A stretch of DNA of 64,000 bases from Nitrospiraceae bacterium (GCA_019637075.1 JAHBWI010000007.1:96205-160204); one strand, 5' to 3'; shown: positions 37,908-46,239, numbered from the stretch's first letter. Numbers and translations: made by a program. Notes: generated by a model from the sequence alone, not told the origin.

Positions 37908-39077
37908 ATGACCTCTCGCAATCAAGCGATCTTGGCGGTGGCGGGGACGCTGTTCCTCATCGTGGCGGTGATGGAATGGCTGTTTCCGTTGAATGTCGTG
38001 AGTGCGTTCGGGTTCGTATTGCCGATCCTCCTGATCGCGACCCTGAGGAGCCGGCGGTTGATGCTCCTGACGCTGACGCTGTGCGTCGTCATGACGGTCA
38101 TCGGCCTTGTCTTGCCGGGAAAAAAGAAAGAGCGATTCACGACCGTTGTCTTCAACCGGACGTTGGTGGTGTTTGTGCTCACGGGTGTTGCCTACCTCGG
38201 CATGATGTGGGAAGAACGGAAAGCTCGCGAAGAAGCCGCCCGAGCGGCCTTGGCCACCCAAACTGAGAATTTACTGCGGGCCAACACGCAGATGGTCGAT
38301 CTCAAAGACAAGCTGGCCCGGTCCGAACGATTGGCGGCGGTGGGGCAACTGGTCGCATCAGTGGCGCATGAGGTCGGCACCCCGCTGCATTCGATTGCCT
38401 GGCATGTGGAAGCCCTGGCGGAGGAGCCGGCCATCACCGAGGCGATGAAAAAACGTATCGGGATCATCGATGAACAGTTGAATCGCGTGGTGCGAATCAT
38501 TCAAGATCTGTTGTCGTCCACTCGGCAGCGCAAGCCTGACCCCACCTGGTACCCGACCGATCGCTTGATTGAGCCTGTTGTGGCGCTCATGGAAGCAGGA
38601 TATGTAGGGAAGGGCGTGAAGCTTCGGGCCGAGGTGTTACGTCCCGCCCCATTGGCTTGGGCGGATCAGGAAAAAATTCACCAAGTCTTGGTGAATCTCT
38701 TGAGCAATGCGCTGGCGGCGACCGCGCCGGGGGGAGAGGTCCTAGTCTCGGTCGAGACGCAGCCTGCTTCACCGGAGGAAATCGAAGCGGCAAAGTCGGT
38801 GGGTCGAACTGACGTCGAAATCATGGTGAGGCTGGTAGTGCGGGACAATGGGTGCGGGATGCCGCCTGAAGATCTACAGCGGGCGTTTCAGCCGTTCTTT
38901 ACGACCAAAGCCGCGGGCCGCGGCACCGGGCTCGGACTCTTTCTCAGCCGGGAGGCCGTATTGGCTCATGGCGGGAATTTGACCCTCGAGAGCGCGGTCG
39001 GTAAAGGAACGGCCGTCACCGTGGCCTTGCCGGGACTGCACGCGGATTCCAACGGGGCAGGGCAAGAGCAGGTATGA
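37908..39077 (+). CDS. membrane sensor histidine kinase
   Basis: The 389-residue protein has an N-terminal region with about four hydrophobic segments (residues 10-100) and no large periplasmic domain, so it may sense something in the membrane. The catalytic core has the HisKA box with H154 (SVAHEVGTPLHSI), NLLSNALAATAP, DNGCGMPPED and GTGLGLFLSREAV. It pairs with the NtrC-type regulator encoded next, sharing a four-base ATGA overlap. Confidence 0.92.
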   Translation: MTSRNQAILAVAGTLFLIVAVMEWLFPLNVVSAFGFVLPILLIATLRSRRLMLLTLTLCVVMTVIGLVLPGKKKERFTTVVFNRTLVVFVLTGVAYLGMMWEERKAREEAARAALATQTENLLRANTQMVDLKDKLARSERLAAVGQLVASVAHEVGTPLHSIAWHVEALAEEPAITEAMKKRIGIIDEQLNRVVRIIQDLLSSTRQRKPDPTWYPTDRLIEPVVALMEAGYVGKGVKLRAEVLRPAPLAWADQEKIHQVLVNLLSNALAATAPGGEVLVSVETQPASPEEIEAAKSVGRTDVEIMVRLVVRDNGCGMPPEDLQRAFQPFFTTKAAGRGTGLGLFLSREAVLAHGGNLTLESAVGKGTAVTVALPGLHADSNGAGQEQV

Positions 39078-40477
39078 GCGGGGCAAGAATTTTTGTCATC
39101 GATGACGATCCTACGGCGCGGGAGCTGCTTGTGGAGGCGCTTCAGAAAGAAGGACATGCCGTCGAGTCGTTTTCGGATGGGTCCGGCGCCATCACGCGGG
39201 GAAAGGAAGTCCCGGTCGACCTCGTGCTGACGGATATCCGCATGGAAGGAACGGATGGGTTGACGGTCCTGAAGGAATTCAAACGGTTTAGCCCCGATAC
39301 TTCTATTGTGCTGTTGACCGCGTTTGGGTCGTTGGAAGGTGCGATTGAGGCGATCAAGCAAGGGGCCTACGATTACCTTGCGAAGCCCTTCAAGCGGGAA
39401 GAAATCCGGCTCGTCGTCCAGCGGAGCCTCGAGCACTGTCGACTGGTTCGGGAGAACGCCAAGCTTCGCGAGGACCAGCGGAGCCGCGAGCCCTGGTCCC
39501 AACTTGTAGGAAGCAGCCCCGCAATGTTGGAAGTCTACAAGCTCGTGGCTCGAGTGTCGGAAGGCCGCAGCACCGTGCTGATCGAAGGGGAAAGTGGCAC
39601 GGGAAAGGAACTGATTGCCAGGGCGATCCATTCCAACAGTCCCCGCCGGGATAAGCCCTTCATTCCCGTGAATTGCGGCGCCCTTCCGGACAACCTCCTC
39701 GAATCGGAAATGTTCGGTTATGAGAAAGGGGCCTTTACCGGGGCCACCGGGGCAAAGGCCGGACTGTTCGAGGCGGCCAACGGCGGCACACTGTTTCTCG
39801 ATGAAATCGGTGATCTCGGGGCGGCGCTTCAGGTGAAGCTGTTGCGGGTCATGCAGGAGCAGGAGGTCCGCCGAGTCGGCTCGACGTCGTCGATCAAGGT
39901 CGATGTTCGAGTCATCGCCGCGACCAATCGCGATCTGGCTCAGTTGGTGAAAGACGGAAAATTCCGCGACGATCTCTATTACCGGCTGAACGTGGTCCGT
40001 ATTGCCCTGCCGTCGCTTGCAGAGCGGCAGGAGGACATCACCATGTTGGCGTATCACTTTCTTCAGAAATACGCGGGGATATCACCGCGCGTGAAGGGGT
40101 TCAAGCCAGAGACGATTGCGCTCATCAAGCGTTATCACTGGCCGGGCAATGTGCGCGAATTGGAAAATGCCGTGGAGCGGGCGGTTTCGCTGAGCCATGG
40201 GCCGTTGCTTGTTCCAGATGATTTGCCCGAGTCCGTGCGGGCGGAGGCGGCGGTGACCGGATCGTCAAAGAGCGAGACTGGGGTAGCCGAGTCCGAGGTG
40301 CTTATCTCGCTCGATGAACTCGAGAAGCGGCACCTGACTCGTGTGCTCAAAGAAACGAAAGGCAATAAGGTCAAGGCAGCGAAGATTTTGGGGATCGACC
40401 GGCGAACGCTCTATCGCATGGCGGAGCGCTTCGGTATGGATTTGGGAGATGACGCGGAGGAGAAGGATCAGAAATGA
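39074..40477 (+). CDS. sigma54-dependent NtrC-family response regulator
   Basis: The 467-residue protein has a receiver domain with acceptor D54 (VLTDIRMEG), an AAA+ domain with GESGTGKE and GTLFLDEIGDL, the complete sigma54 loop GAFTGA, and a Fis-type helix-turn-helix near the end (GNKVKAAKILGIDRRTLYRM). It is translationally coupled to the kinase before it. Only one base separates its stop from the convergent lipoprotein gene. Its target sigma54 promoters were not found in the window. Confidence 0.95.
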   Translation: MSGARIFVIDDDPTARELLVEALQKEGHAVESFSDGSGAITRGKEVPVDLVLTDIRMEGTDGLTVLKEFKRFSPDTSIVLLTAFGSLEGAIEAIKQGAYDYLAKPFKREEIRLVVQRSLEHCRLVRENAKLREDQRSREPWSQLVGSSPAMLEVYKLVARVSEGRSTVLIEGESGTGKELIARAIHSNSPRRDKPFIPVNCGALPDNLLESEMFGYEKGAFTGATGAKAGLFEAANGGTLFLDEIGDLGAALQVKLLRVMQEQEVRRVGSTSSIKVDVRVIAATNRDLAQLVKDGKFRDDLYYRLNVVRIALPSLAERQEDITMLAYHFLQKYAGISPRVKGFKPETIALIKRYHWPGNVRELENAVERAVSLSHGPLLVPDDLPESVRAEAAVTGSSKSETGVAESEVLISLDELEKRHLTRVLKETKGNKVKAAKILGIDRRTLYRMAERFGMDLGDDAEEKDQK

Positions 40478-40478
40478 G

Positions 40479-40925
40479 TTACAGCAGCCGGAGGGCGTTC
40501 TTGATCAATCGAATTTCGTTGGCGGCGCTCTGCGGTAACGGTGACTCGGCGTCTTCCCAGGAATCGAACAGGCCATCTTTCCCGCGGTGAAACACCTGCA
40601 CCCGTAACCGAGTCGTTGTCTCGTCCTGAGGGATCACCCTCGTCTCAACGCGACTCTTTCCCGTTCCGAATCTCCACCGTAAGAGCCCGCTCCAGGGGCC
40701 GTGGATCTCTTTTCTCATACCCGTAGTGAGATTACCCGCGTCGTCCTGGTCGACTTCGTACCCACCCTTCGTCAGGACTTCCGTCACCGCCGATTTCACT
40801 TTCTCGGCCGGCGCTGCGAGGATGACTTCCACAATATCCGGTTCTGGGGCGGGCGGACCGCTCGCGCACCCAGGTGTCAGGACGAGCAACAGCAACCAGA
40901 TTCGCCACAAGGGGAAGCGAGTCAC
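40479..40925 (-). CDS. predicted lipoprotein
   Basis: The 148-residue protein has a lipoprotein signal with the lipobox LTPGC near residue 20. The mature region starts VEVILAAPAEKVKSAVTEVLTKGGYEV and continues with several beta-strand-like segments, an alpha-beta pattern like NlpC/YajG-type envelope domains, but no family can be named with confidence. The start GTG overlaps the stop of the upstream AsnC-like gene (GTGA), implying coupling. Confidence 0.7.
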   Translation of the reverse strand: MTRFPLWRIWLLLLVLTPGCASGPPAPEPDIVEVILAAPAEKVKSAVTEVLTKGGYEVDQDDAGNLTTGMRKEIHGPWSGLLRWRFGTGKSRVETRVIPQDETTTRLRVQVFHRGKDGLFDSWEDAESPLPQSAANEIRLIKNALRLL

Positions 40926-41176
40926 TTCTTTTTCTCTTCCCGCAAGTTGTAGACGAGATGGGTATCGGTCTGCGCGACACCGGGGATCTCATGGATTCTC
41001 GCTAGCACGAGCTGCGTCAAGGCATCCTGGTGTGGAATCTCCACGATAGTGAAGATGTCCGGCTTGCCCCAGCAGGGATCGATTTGCTTGATCTCTTTGA
41101 TATCTCCTAGTGCCTTGACGACTTTGGACGTCTGGCCTGGGTGGACACTGATCAATACGTAGGCTCGGTCCGACAT
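40922..41176 (-). CDS. stand-alone AsnC/Lrp ligand-binding domain protein
   Basis: The 84-residue protein matches the RAM (AsnC_trans_reg) domain: AYVLISVHPGQTSKVVKALGDIKEIKQIDPCWGKPDIFTIVEIP and GVAQTDTHLVY. It lacks the helix-turn-helix of Lrp/AsnC regulators, so it would form oligomers and bind a small molecule without DNA contact. Family knowledge suggests stand-alone RAM proteins are common and often of unknown role. The start MSDRAYVLISV is clear. The region 41177-41299 holds a short inverted repeat (CCCTAG...CTAGGG, around 41240), perhaps a weak terminator of the upstream gene. Confidence 0.85.
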   Translation of the reverse strand: MSDRAYVLISVHPGQTSKVVKALGDIKEIKQIDPCWGKPDIFTIVEIPHQDALTQLVLARIHEIPGVAQTDTHLVYNLREEKKK

Positions 41177-41299
41177 GGAGCGGGTTCTCCTCGCTGAGGG
41201 CGTGAACGACCGGCGATTCGGCGATGGCGCCAAGAACCCTAGCGGATCACCTAGGGGAAGTCAACCGAACGGGCGACGGTTCGGGATCGAAGCGACGGC

Positions 41300-43021
41300 T
41301 CATTTTGGGGCAACGATGACTTCTATGTTCAGGCTATCGCTGACGCTCGTCAGGTCCGATTCGAGGCCGCGCGGGTTGCCGACTCGTCCCTCTGGATCGT
41401 AGATAAAGCAAAAGAGCGTGCGGCCATCACCGCGTCCCTCGAAGTGTATCTGGTCCGTCTTCAGCTGATCCGCCAGGTTGCGCGCATTGAGTCCAGAGCG
41501 CGTCTTCTTGACGACGATCATGGTGCGTTCGCGGTCGAGTAGGTAGCTGGCTCGGCGCTTTCCCTCGGCGTAGGGGGGCGTCCATTCCTCGACTCCCACC
41601 TCATCAAATTGAAGACGGAGGAGCGCGTAGAACAGATCCTGGAGGTCTTCCTCGTCCTCGATCTCTAAGGTCGGGCGGTACTCGTTTCGCAGCCGCAATT
41701 GTCGAGCCACCAAATGAAAACGTGTGCAGAGGCGTCGCAGCAACTGATGAGATTCGGACTCTTCGACCGGAGCGGCCGAAGTCGGCGTCGGAGGTGCTTC
41801 AATTTTGACTTGCTGTTCCGCGACAGGAGGGATCGTCGTCAGTCGCGGAGGAGCGGCGGGTGGTTCGATTTTGGCCGGAGGTATCGTGCTGTCCACGAGA
41901 GAGGTTGCGCCCGGCTGGGCGGGGACAGAGGAACTAGAGATGGAGCGCGGGATTCGTGCGGTGTCGACTTTGACTGTTCGAGACATGTCCGTCGAAGGTT
42001 GATCGGACATTGGGAGGATGTCCGGACGCGAGAGCGTTGGGGGCTTTACGCCTGCGGGAGCATCGAGCATCGAGGGGAGCGGGAGTACCTGGGGGCGGTC
42101 CAACTGCTCCGTGGATCCGGCAACCGGCGGGTTTAAGGGCATCGGTGCCGCGACTGGCTCTGGCGTCGCTTTTTCTGGCGAGAGTGATGCCCGGGGTGGC
42201 TGCGTTTCGACTGCAGGTGCTACTAGGGTCAGCGTAGAGGGCTTGATTGAAGACTCTGGCTCAGACGACTTGGCTGGCATGACCTCCACTGGTGGGGACG
42301 GTGGGGTCACCGGAGCCGTATCTGTCTTCGGAACGATCACTGCCGCCGGTGTAGACGCCGCCGGAGGGACAGCCGTTTGGAGAAGAGGGCTTGAGGGGGC
42401 CTGCTGGATTGGACGGCGCAATGAGGAGTCTTTTGCCGGGATTGGCTCAGCTTGCGGTGCTTGCACGGGAGGAGGAGCCGCCGGAGCAGGGGCCGCCATG
42501 GCCGTGTGTGATTCCACCGGAGTCGGGGCAGTCGCCACTGGGGGGATGGTCGCTGCCAAACTCGCCGCGACGGTGGAAACCGGTGCTGGCACGTGGGGGA
42601 TTTCCACCGGTGCAGGACTTGGGGGGACCGGCGTAAGGGTGGGATGTTGGGCGATCGGCGACGCCTCGGCAGCAGAGGGCTTGAGGCCCAGGAGTTCGGC
42701 CTTTTGTGTTTCCAAGGTTGCGATGAGCTCCTTCAGCAGCCCAATACTCTGCGCGGCCTCAGCTTTGTTGCCGGTTCGCAGCTTGTGTGCCTTGTTGGCT
42801 TGGTATTCGGGAGATTTTTCGCCGAAGATGCGTCGAATGGTTTCGCGAAGGGACAGTTCGGTTCTGGCCAGAACGGCGTCACGATAGGGAAACCCCTCGC
42901 GGCTCAGATCGTCGATCTGAGCGCTGAGTTCCCGAAGTTTCTCGATGCCTCGAGATACTTCCTCGGCCGCTGCGGCCTTCGTGCGCGCTCGCGGCTGTTC
43001 GGAGGATTTTGCTCGTGCCAT
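41300..43021 (-). CDS. Pro/Ala-rich protein with a degenerate DpnII/MboI-like nuclease domain
   Basis: A 573-residue protein in three parts. Residues about 20-115 form a helical domain. Residues 115-420 are a proline, alanine, valine and threonine-rich low-complexity linker. Residues 421-573 match a DpnII/MboI-type PD-(D/E)XK family as I recall it from other proteins, with DEEDLQDLFYALLRLQFDEV, EEWTPPYAEG, TRSGLN and CFIYDPEGRVGNP. In that family the catalytic pair is an Asp in an xDFLL strand and an ExK. Here they read S-Y-L-L (about 492) and V-V-K-K (about 503-506). The Asp and Glu therefore appear lost and the Lys kept. It is probably non-catalytic and may bind DNA or a protein. A promoter at 43046-43074 precedes it. 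Confidence 0.72.
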   Translation of the reverse strand: MARAKSSEQPRARTKAAAAEEVSRGIEKLRELSAQIDDLSREGFPYRDAVLARTELSLRETIRRIFGEKSPEYQANKAHKLRTGNKAEAAQSIGLLKELIATLETQKAELLGLKPSAAEASPIAQHPTLTPVPPSPAPVEIPHVPAPVSTVAASLAATIPPVATAPTPVESHTAMAAPAPAAPPPVQAPQAEPIPAKDSSLRRPIQQAPSSPLLQTAVPPAASTPAAVIVPKTDTAPVTPPSPPVEVMPAKSSEPESSIKPSTLTLVAPAVETQPPRASLSPEKATPEPVAAPMPLNPPVAGSTEQLDRPQVLPLPSMLDAPAGVKPPTLSRPDILPMSDQPSTDMSRTVKVDTARIPRSISSSSVPAQPGATSLVDSTIPPAKIEPPAAPPRLTTIPPVAEQQVKIEAPPTPTSAAPVEESESHQLLRRLCTRFHLVARQLRLRNEYRPTLEIEDEEDLQDLFYALLRLQFDEVGVEEWTPPYAEGKRRASYLLDRERTMIVVKKTRSGLNARNLADQLKTDQIHFEGRGDGRTLFCFIYDPEGRVGNPRGLESDLTSVSDSLNIEVIVAPK

Positions 43022-43045
43022 ACGTGGTTCGATCGATCTCTGACA

Positions 43046-43074
43046 AGTCTAGCCGAGGGGGGGGAGGCTGGCAA
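43046..43074 (-). promoter_or_regulatory. candidate sigma70 promoter of the Pro/Ala-rich protein gene
   Basis: On the minus strand TTGCCA (43074-43069) is 17 bases from TAGACT (43051-43046). The leader would be about 18 bases, with no visible Shine-Dalgarno site. Confidence 0.45.
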
Positions 43075-43124
43075 GAAATGGACGTGTTTGTGCTCAGGGA
43101 GAGGCGATGTGTCTTTGGAGATGG

Positions 43125-43616
43125 TCAACCGAACCAGTCGATATCGCCTTCACCGGATTTCGCCTTCCGATTCGGATCGGCGACGGGCGGCGGCGCAGCC
43201 AGCAACTGCTGGACCAACTCAAGCAACCCGGGGGCTGAAAAAGGCTTGCGCAGGAAAGGCAGATTCGCTCGGATCATTCCCCTACTGCGCAGTTCGCCGG
43301 CGGACGTGCTCGACATGAGCAGGATCCTCACCGGTTTGTTCCCGCTCAACAGCCGGTCCACCATCTCACCCCCATTGACTCGGGGATAAGGATTATTTTC
43401 CACCGAGAGTTGGAACGCCGGCGGCGGAAGCAGGATGTCGGTGACAATAAGATCGATAGGATCACGGTGGGTGGCATGGATTTTAAGTGCCTCGGAACTT
43501 CCGGAGGCCTGGAGTACCCTATAGCCGGCTCCTTCCAACACTTTGGTGCACAGCAGCAAGATTCCCGGATCGTCATCGACGATCAGGATCGTGGGCGGGC
43601 CGGATGGTGCTGTCAT
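43125..43616 (-). CDS. single-domain response regulator with an inserted loop
   Basis: The 163-residue protein is a receiver domain: LIVDDDPGILLL, acceptor D60 in LIVTDILLP, the KPFSAPGLLELV lysine. After P64-P66 an insertion of about 14 residues (AFQLSVENNPYP and following) precedes the VNGGEMVDRLL helix, longer than the usual loop. A charged tail of about 25 residues ends the protein. No output domain is present. No partner kinase is adjacent. Confidence 0.85.
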   Translation of the reverse strand: MTAPSGPPTILIVDDDPGILLLCTKVLEGAGYRVLQASGSSEALKIHATHRDPIDLIVTDILLPPPAFQLSVENNPYPRVNGGEMVDRLLSGNKPVRILLMSSTSAGELRSRGMIRANLPFLRKPFSAPGLLELVQQLLAAPPPVADPNRKAKSGEGDIDWFG

Positions 43617-43682
43617 GGCGAACTCCTCGGGCCGAATCCAGTAGGCTGGGCGTGATTCGGTCCTCTTTTGGGTAAGCCGTTC

Positions 43683-44543
43683 TCAAAACGGTGTGGGGTG
43701 GTGTTTCAACCGTTCGTACTCCCGTTGTTCACAAATCGATTGCTTGTTCTTGAATTCCTCCGGCATGGCGGCAAAGCGCAGGGAACAGTAACGTTGGGCT
43801 TCCCGTCGTCGATCGCCGTCCTGCTGTTCCTCGAGTTGTCGGAGGCGTTCCGTGAGGTCGACGGCGGGTAGTTCCGCCTCGGCCGACTGTGAAGCACGGG
43901 CCGGTTCCGCCACGGCTTCTTGACTCGAGCGTGGATTGGGGCCGTTGAGTTTCCATCGGGTGAGCATATCGTCGTGGTTAAACACCATCGTGAGGCCGAA
44001 TTGTGAATAGTCCCAGATCAGTTCCCCCGTGTCGGGTTTGGCCCAGATTGAGCGGGGTAATCCATATCGAGTGAACACTTCGTCCCGCAGCATGCCGATG
44101 CGGGGAGTGAGGTTTCGGATGGCTTTAACCTGGGCGGCACTCGGGGAGATGTCACGCGGAGCGCTGCGGTTCGAGCGCCGCGTCAGCTGGTCGAGGGCCG
44201 TCCGCGGGGCCCGTAAAAGACGCCAAACAGTCACCAGCCCGTTCGCACAATCCGTCGGATGCATGTCCTCGAACACCATCTGCGTATCGATTTGAAATCC
44301 CTCTACTTCCGCTGCCCGCGTGAAATTCTTGATCTCCTGGACTGCGGTGAAGTAGGCACGCTGGCGACCTTCCTCGACGTTCGGTGCACAAGAGGCTCGT
44401 CCGGTGAAAAACACGTCATCGGCAAAGTGGAATACTGCTTGCTCAGTCCAAAAGGGGCGATTGTCGGTGGCCGCACTCGCGGAGGAATGGCCGGTGAGCA
44501 CAATCAGGAGGCAGGTCGCGATAGACCACGTGCGGAGACGCAT
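43683..44543 (-). CDS. exported protein of unknown function, 286 residues
   Basis: A signal peptide (WSIATCLLIVLTGHSSASA) is followed by a mature protein. It starts with a helix- and strand-rich region (FWTEQAVFHFADDVFFTGRASCAPNVEEGRQRAYFTA) and continues with a repeat of aromatic/charged stretches and a C-terminal charged, helical part (LTERLRQLEEQQDGDRRREAQRY). The LHH-type tail ends HHPTPF. I do not recognise a family. The start at 44543 is set by the signal peptide. A promoter candidate at 44580-44603 overlaps the terminator of the preceding gene. Confidence 0.72.
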   Translation of the reverse strand: MRLRTWSIATCLLIVLTGHSSASAATDNRPFWTEQAVFHFADDVFFTGRASCAPNVEEGRQRAYFTAVQEIKNFTRAAEVEGFQIDTQMVFEDMHPTDCANGLVTVWRLLRAPRTALDQLTRRSNRSAPRDISPSAAQVKAIRNLTPRIGMLRDEVFTRYGLPRSIWAKPDTGELIWDYSQFGLTMVFNHDDMLTRWKLNGPNPRSSQEAVAEPARASQSAEAELPAVDLTERLRQLEEQQDGDRRREAQRYCSLRFAAMPEEFKNKQSICEQREYERLKHHPTPF

Positions 44544-44579
44544 CAAAGCCTCGGGAGTTAGGAAGAGTCTGATCGCTGC

Positions 44580-44609
44580 AGTATAACGCGGAGGAACGAA
44601 AAATCGCAA
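44580..44609 (-). promoter_or_regulatory. candidate promoter overlapping a terminator stem
   Basis: On the minus strand TATACT (44585-44580, five of six matches) lies 18 bases after TTGCGA (44609-44604, four of six), which sits in the loop and 3' arm of the terminator hairpin. Transcription would start near 44573, about 30 bases before the ATG. Confidence 0.4.
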
Positions 44610-44623
44610 AACTGCGATTTTTC
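44598..44623 (-). terminator. perfect 11-bp hairpin with A/T tracts, bidirectional terminator
   Basis: GAAAAATCGCA (44598-44608) pairs with TGCGATTTTTC (44613-44623) across a 4-base loop. T-runs at the 3' arm on either strand let it act in both directions. It lies downstream of the gene ending at 44667. Confidence 0.65.
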
Positions 44624-44666
44624 GCAGGAACAGACCGGAGGACTGCCGGGCGGCAGAGCACCGCAA

Positions 44667-45392
44667 TCAATACGTTGTCGGATTGCTCTGGGATTGTGAG
44701 GAGGAGGAACTGGTATTTGCCGGAGGGGTTGCCCGCGGCGCGGCGGCATCATGGCTCATGACGCCGGATCCGCTCACGCAGAGGTGTTCGGGGGCGTTGG
44801 ATCCGGGATTGCGCAGCCCCCAGGCGGTCGCCAATGCATGGCAGGCGAGGACGCTGATTCCGTCTTCCAAATTGCCGAAGCGGTCGGTAGCCTGGGCTTT
44901 GCCGCTCCACTCGATTTCACCGGTGTTCACGTCCACGGCCCGGAGCGAGATTGAGGCGGCATAGACCCGTTGATTATGCGGGAGTCCCGAGTCCCAGCCC
45001 ACCACTTCCCAGGACCCAACTTCGGCATTGGCAAAGACAACGAGCCTCGCTCCGACCAGCTTAGCCATACGTAGGACGTCGGTCTCGAGGTATTGATAGC
45101 CGCTCAGGCTGACCTTTTGGTCGGCAGCCGCCTGTAGGACCTTGGCTTGATCCACGACGAGGATGCCTTTTTTGAGCAGCCAGGTGCTGACGCTTTGTAC
45201 CGTGTCAGGGCGTCCGCCCCATACAACGGCGCGCGTATAGGGGGCAGGAAGCTTGGCGTGGAATCCGTCGGTAGTCGGTGTTTCGATGGTGGAGTAACTT
45301 CGGCAGCCGCCAAAGTTGAAAAGTGCAATCGCTCCCAAGAGTATCGGGAAGCCTGTCCGGCTCAGTTGTCGGAGAAGCTCCAATATTGGCAT
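44667..45392 (-). CDS. predicted lipoprotein, CsgG/LpoB-like
   Basis: The 241-residue protein has a signal ending at FGGC (a lipobox-like site near residue 30). The core contains KVLQAAADQKVSL, VGARLVVFANAEVG, SISLRAVDVNTGEIEWSG and SVLACHALATAWG, an alternating alpha-beta pattern seen in CsgG/LpoB-type lipoproteins ("attribute bound to secretion or cell-wall enzymes"). The final 40 residues are Ser/Pro/Gln-rich. This similarity is by eye, so the family is uncertain. A perfect TATAAT at 45440-45435 lies upstream. Confidence 0.65.
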   Translation of the reverse strand: MPILELLRQLSRTGFPILLGAIALFNFGGCRSYSTIETPTTDGFHAKLPAPYTRAVVWGGRPDTVQSVSTWLLKKGILVVDQAKVLQAAADQKVSLSGYQYLETDVLRMAKLVGARLVVFANAEVGSWEVVGWDSGLPHNQRVYAASISLRAVDVNTGEIEWSGKAQATDRFGNLEDGISVLACHALATAWGLRNPGSNAPEHLCVSGSGVMSHDAAAPRATPPANTSSSSSQSQSNPTTY

Positions 45393-45434
45393 GGGCGGCC
45401 GCACGTGTGAAGCAACGGGGAATGACTTGGACTC

Positions 45435-45440
45435 ATTATA
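45435..45440 (-). promoter_or_regulatory. perfect -10 element upstream of the CsgG-like gene
   Basis: On the minus strand TATAAT (45440-45435) lies about 43 bases before the ATG at 45392. The expected -35 position (CAGACG) matches poorly, so another factor or weak use is possible. Confidence 0.35.
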
Positions 45441-45595
45441 CATGAATGAGCGGAGGTCGTCTGCGGAAAAGACAATTGCAAATCAAGGAGGCAAACAACC
45501 GTAGAGGAGCGCGTCCTAGGCAGTCGTGGAACGACTGCCGGCCTCCGTCAGCCGTTGCGCATCGGTACGAGGTGAGGCGTACCGTGCGACCTAGT

Positions 45596-45727
45596 TTAGA
45601 TAATCTCCACCTGGGGGAACGAGGCCTGTTCCGGCGAAGTTCCCGGCCGCTCGGTACGAATCATCAGCTGAATTGCAATGAACGGCACGATGGCATAGCC
45701 CAGAAGGATCAGCGGAAAGTGCAACAT
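45596..45727 (-). CDS. small membrane protein, 43 residues
   Basis: The peptide has a single hydrophobic helix (LHFPLILLGYAIVPFIAIQL) followed by a hydrophilic tail ending PQVEII. An AGGGAG sequence lies 8 bases before the ATG, supporting translation. The upstream frame is longer but begins without a site. The size fits small inner-membrane accessory peptides, but no partner is evident in the window. Confidence 0.45.
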   Translation of the reverse strand: MLHFPLILLGYAIVPFIAIQLMIRTERPGTSPEQASFPQVEII

Positions 45728-46162
45728 GGCAAGTACTCCCTGTTTAATCGCTATCGAGAGGAAGTAGGTGCAAGGGTGGTACCTGCGTCTCGCTGGTTGT
45801 GACCGTTCCATAACTATTTGATTCCATTCGACCATGTGGAGGAGCGTGGTTATTCAAGACCGGCTGGCATGTGAAACGGTGGGAAAGAACTGTTCAGCCC
45901 CGACATTTTGCGCTGAGCCTAAGGACCTATGGATACGTGAGCCTTTGGCTGAAACCCCTATACAGAACACGCGGCCTGCGGGTTTCCCAATCATGGTATT
46001 ACTACGTAGTTGAGGGGGCACGCAGGGCTGGCGAGAGGGCGAACCTTTGTACAAGCGGAATGTGACTATGACGGAATGAAATCGATACTTCCTAGCGGCA
46101 AGTCGAGCGGTGCGGGATCAACGGAGCTCCGTTGAAGGGCCGAAAGAAACGAGGCGGTGAAT
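45728..46162. other. 435-base intergenic region with no recognised gene
   Basis: No convincing open reading frame is present on either strand. Two palindromes stand out: ACTACGTAGT (46001-46010) and an 18-base perfect palindrome (46118-46135) that lies 27 bases after the 3' end of tRNA-Arg. The latter could be a processing or termination hairpin, but no T-run follows. No riboswitch consensus was recognised. Confidence 0.5.
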
Positions 46163-46239
46163 TGGTGCCCCCGACACGAATTGAACGTGCGACCCGCGGT
46201 TTAGGAAACCGCTGCTCTATCCAACTGAGCTACGGGGGC
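46163..46239 (-). tRNA. tRNA-Arg (anticodon CCT)
   Basis: On the minus strand the acceptor stem GCCCCCG pairs with CGGGGGC, followed by discriminator A and an encoded CCA. The anticodon loop is TTCCTAA, giving anticodon CCT. The D-loop GTAGCTCAGTTGG and T-loop TTCAATT are normal. The body is 74 bases plus CCA. It reads AGG codons, which are rare. Confidence 0.95.

Noticed and set aside
38966..40057. A 363-residue open frame antisense to the kinase and regulator pair
   Set aside because: Both plus-strand genes have full domain sets; the antisense frame has none.
42018..42887. A 289-residue Gly/Ser/Ala-rich frame antisense to the Pro/Ala-rich protein gene
   Set aside because: It mirrors the low-complexity linker of the other strand and has no independent support.
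45871..46065. A 64-residue open frame in the gap near tRNA-Arg
   Set aside because: There is no ribosome-binding site or recognisable composition, and the frame overlaps the palindromic region.
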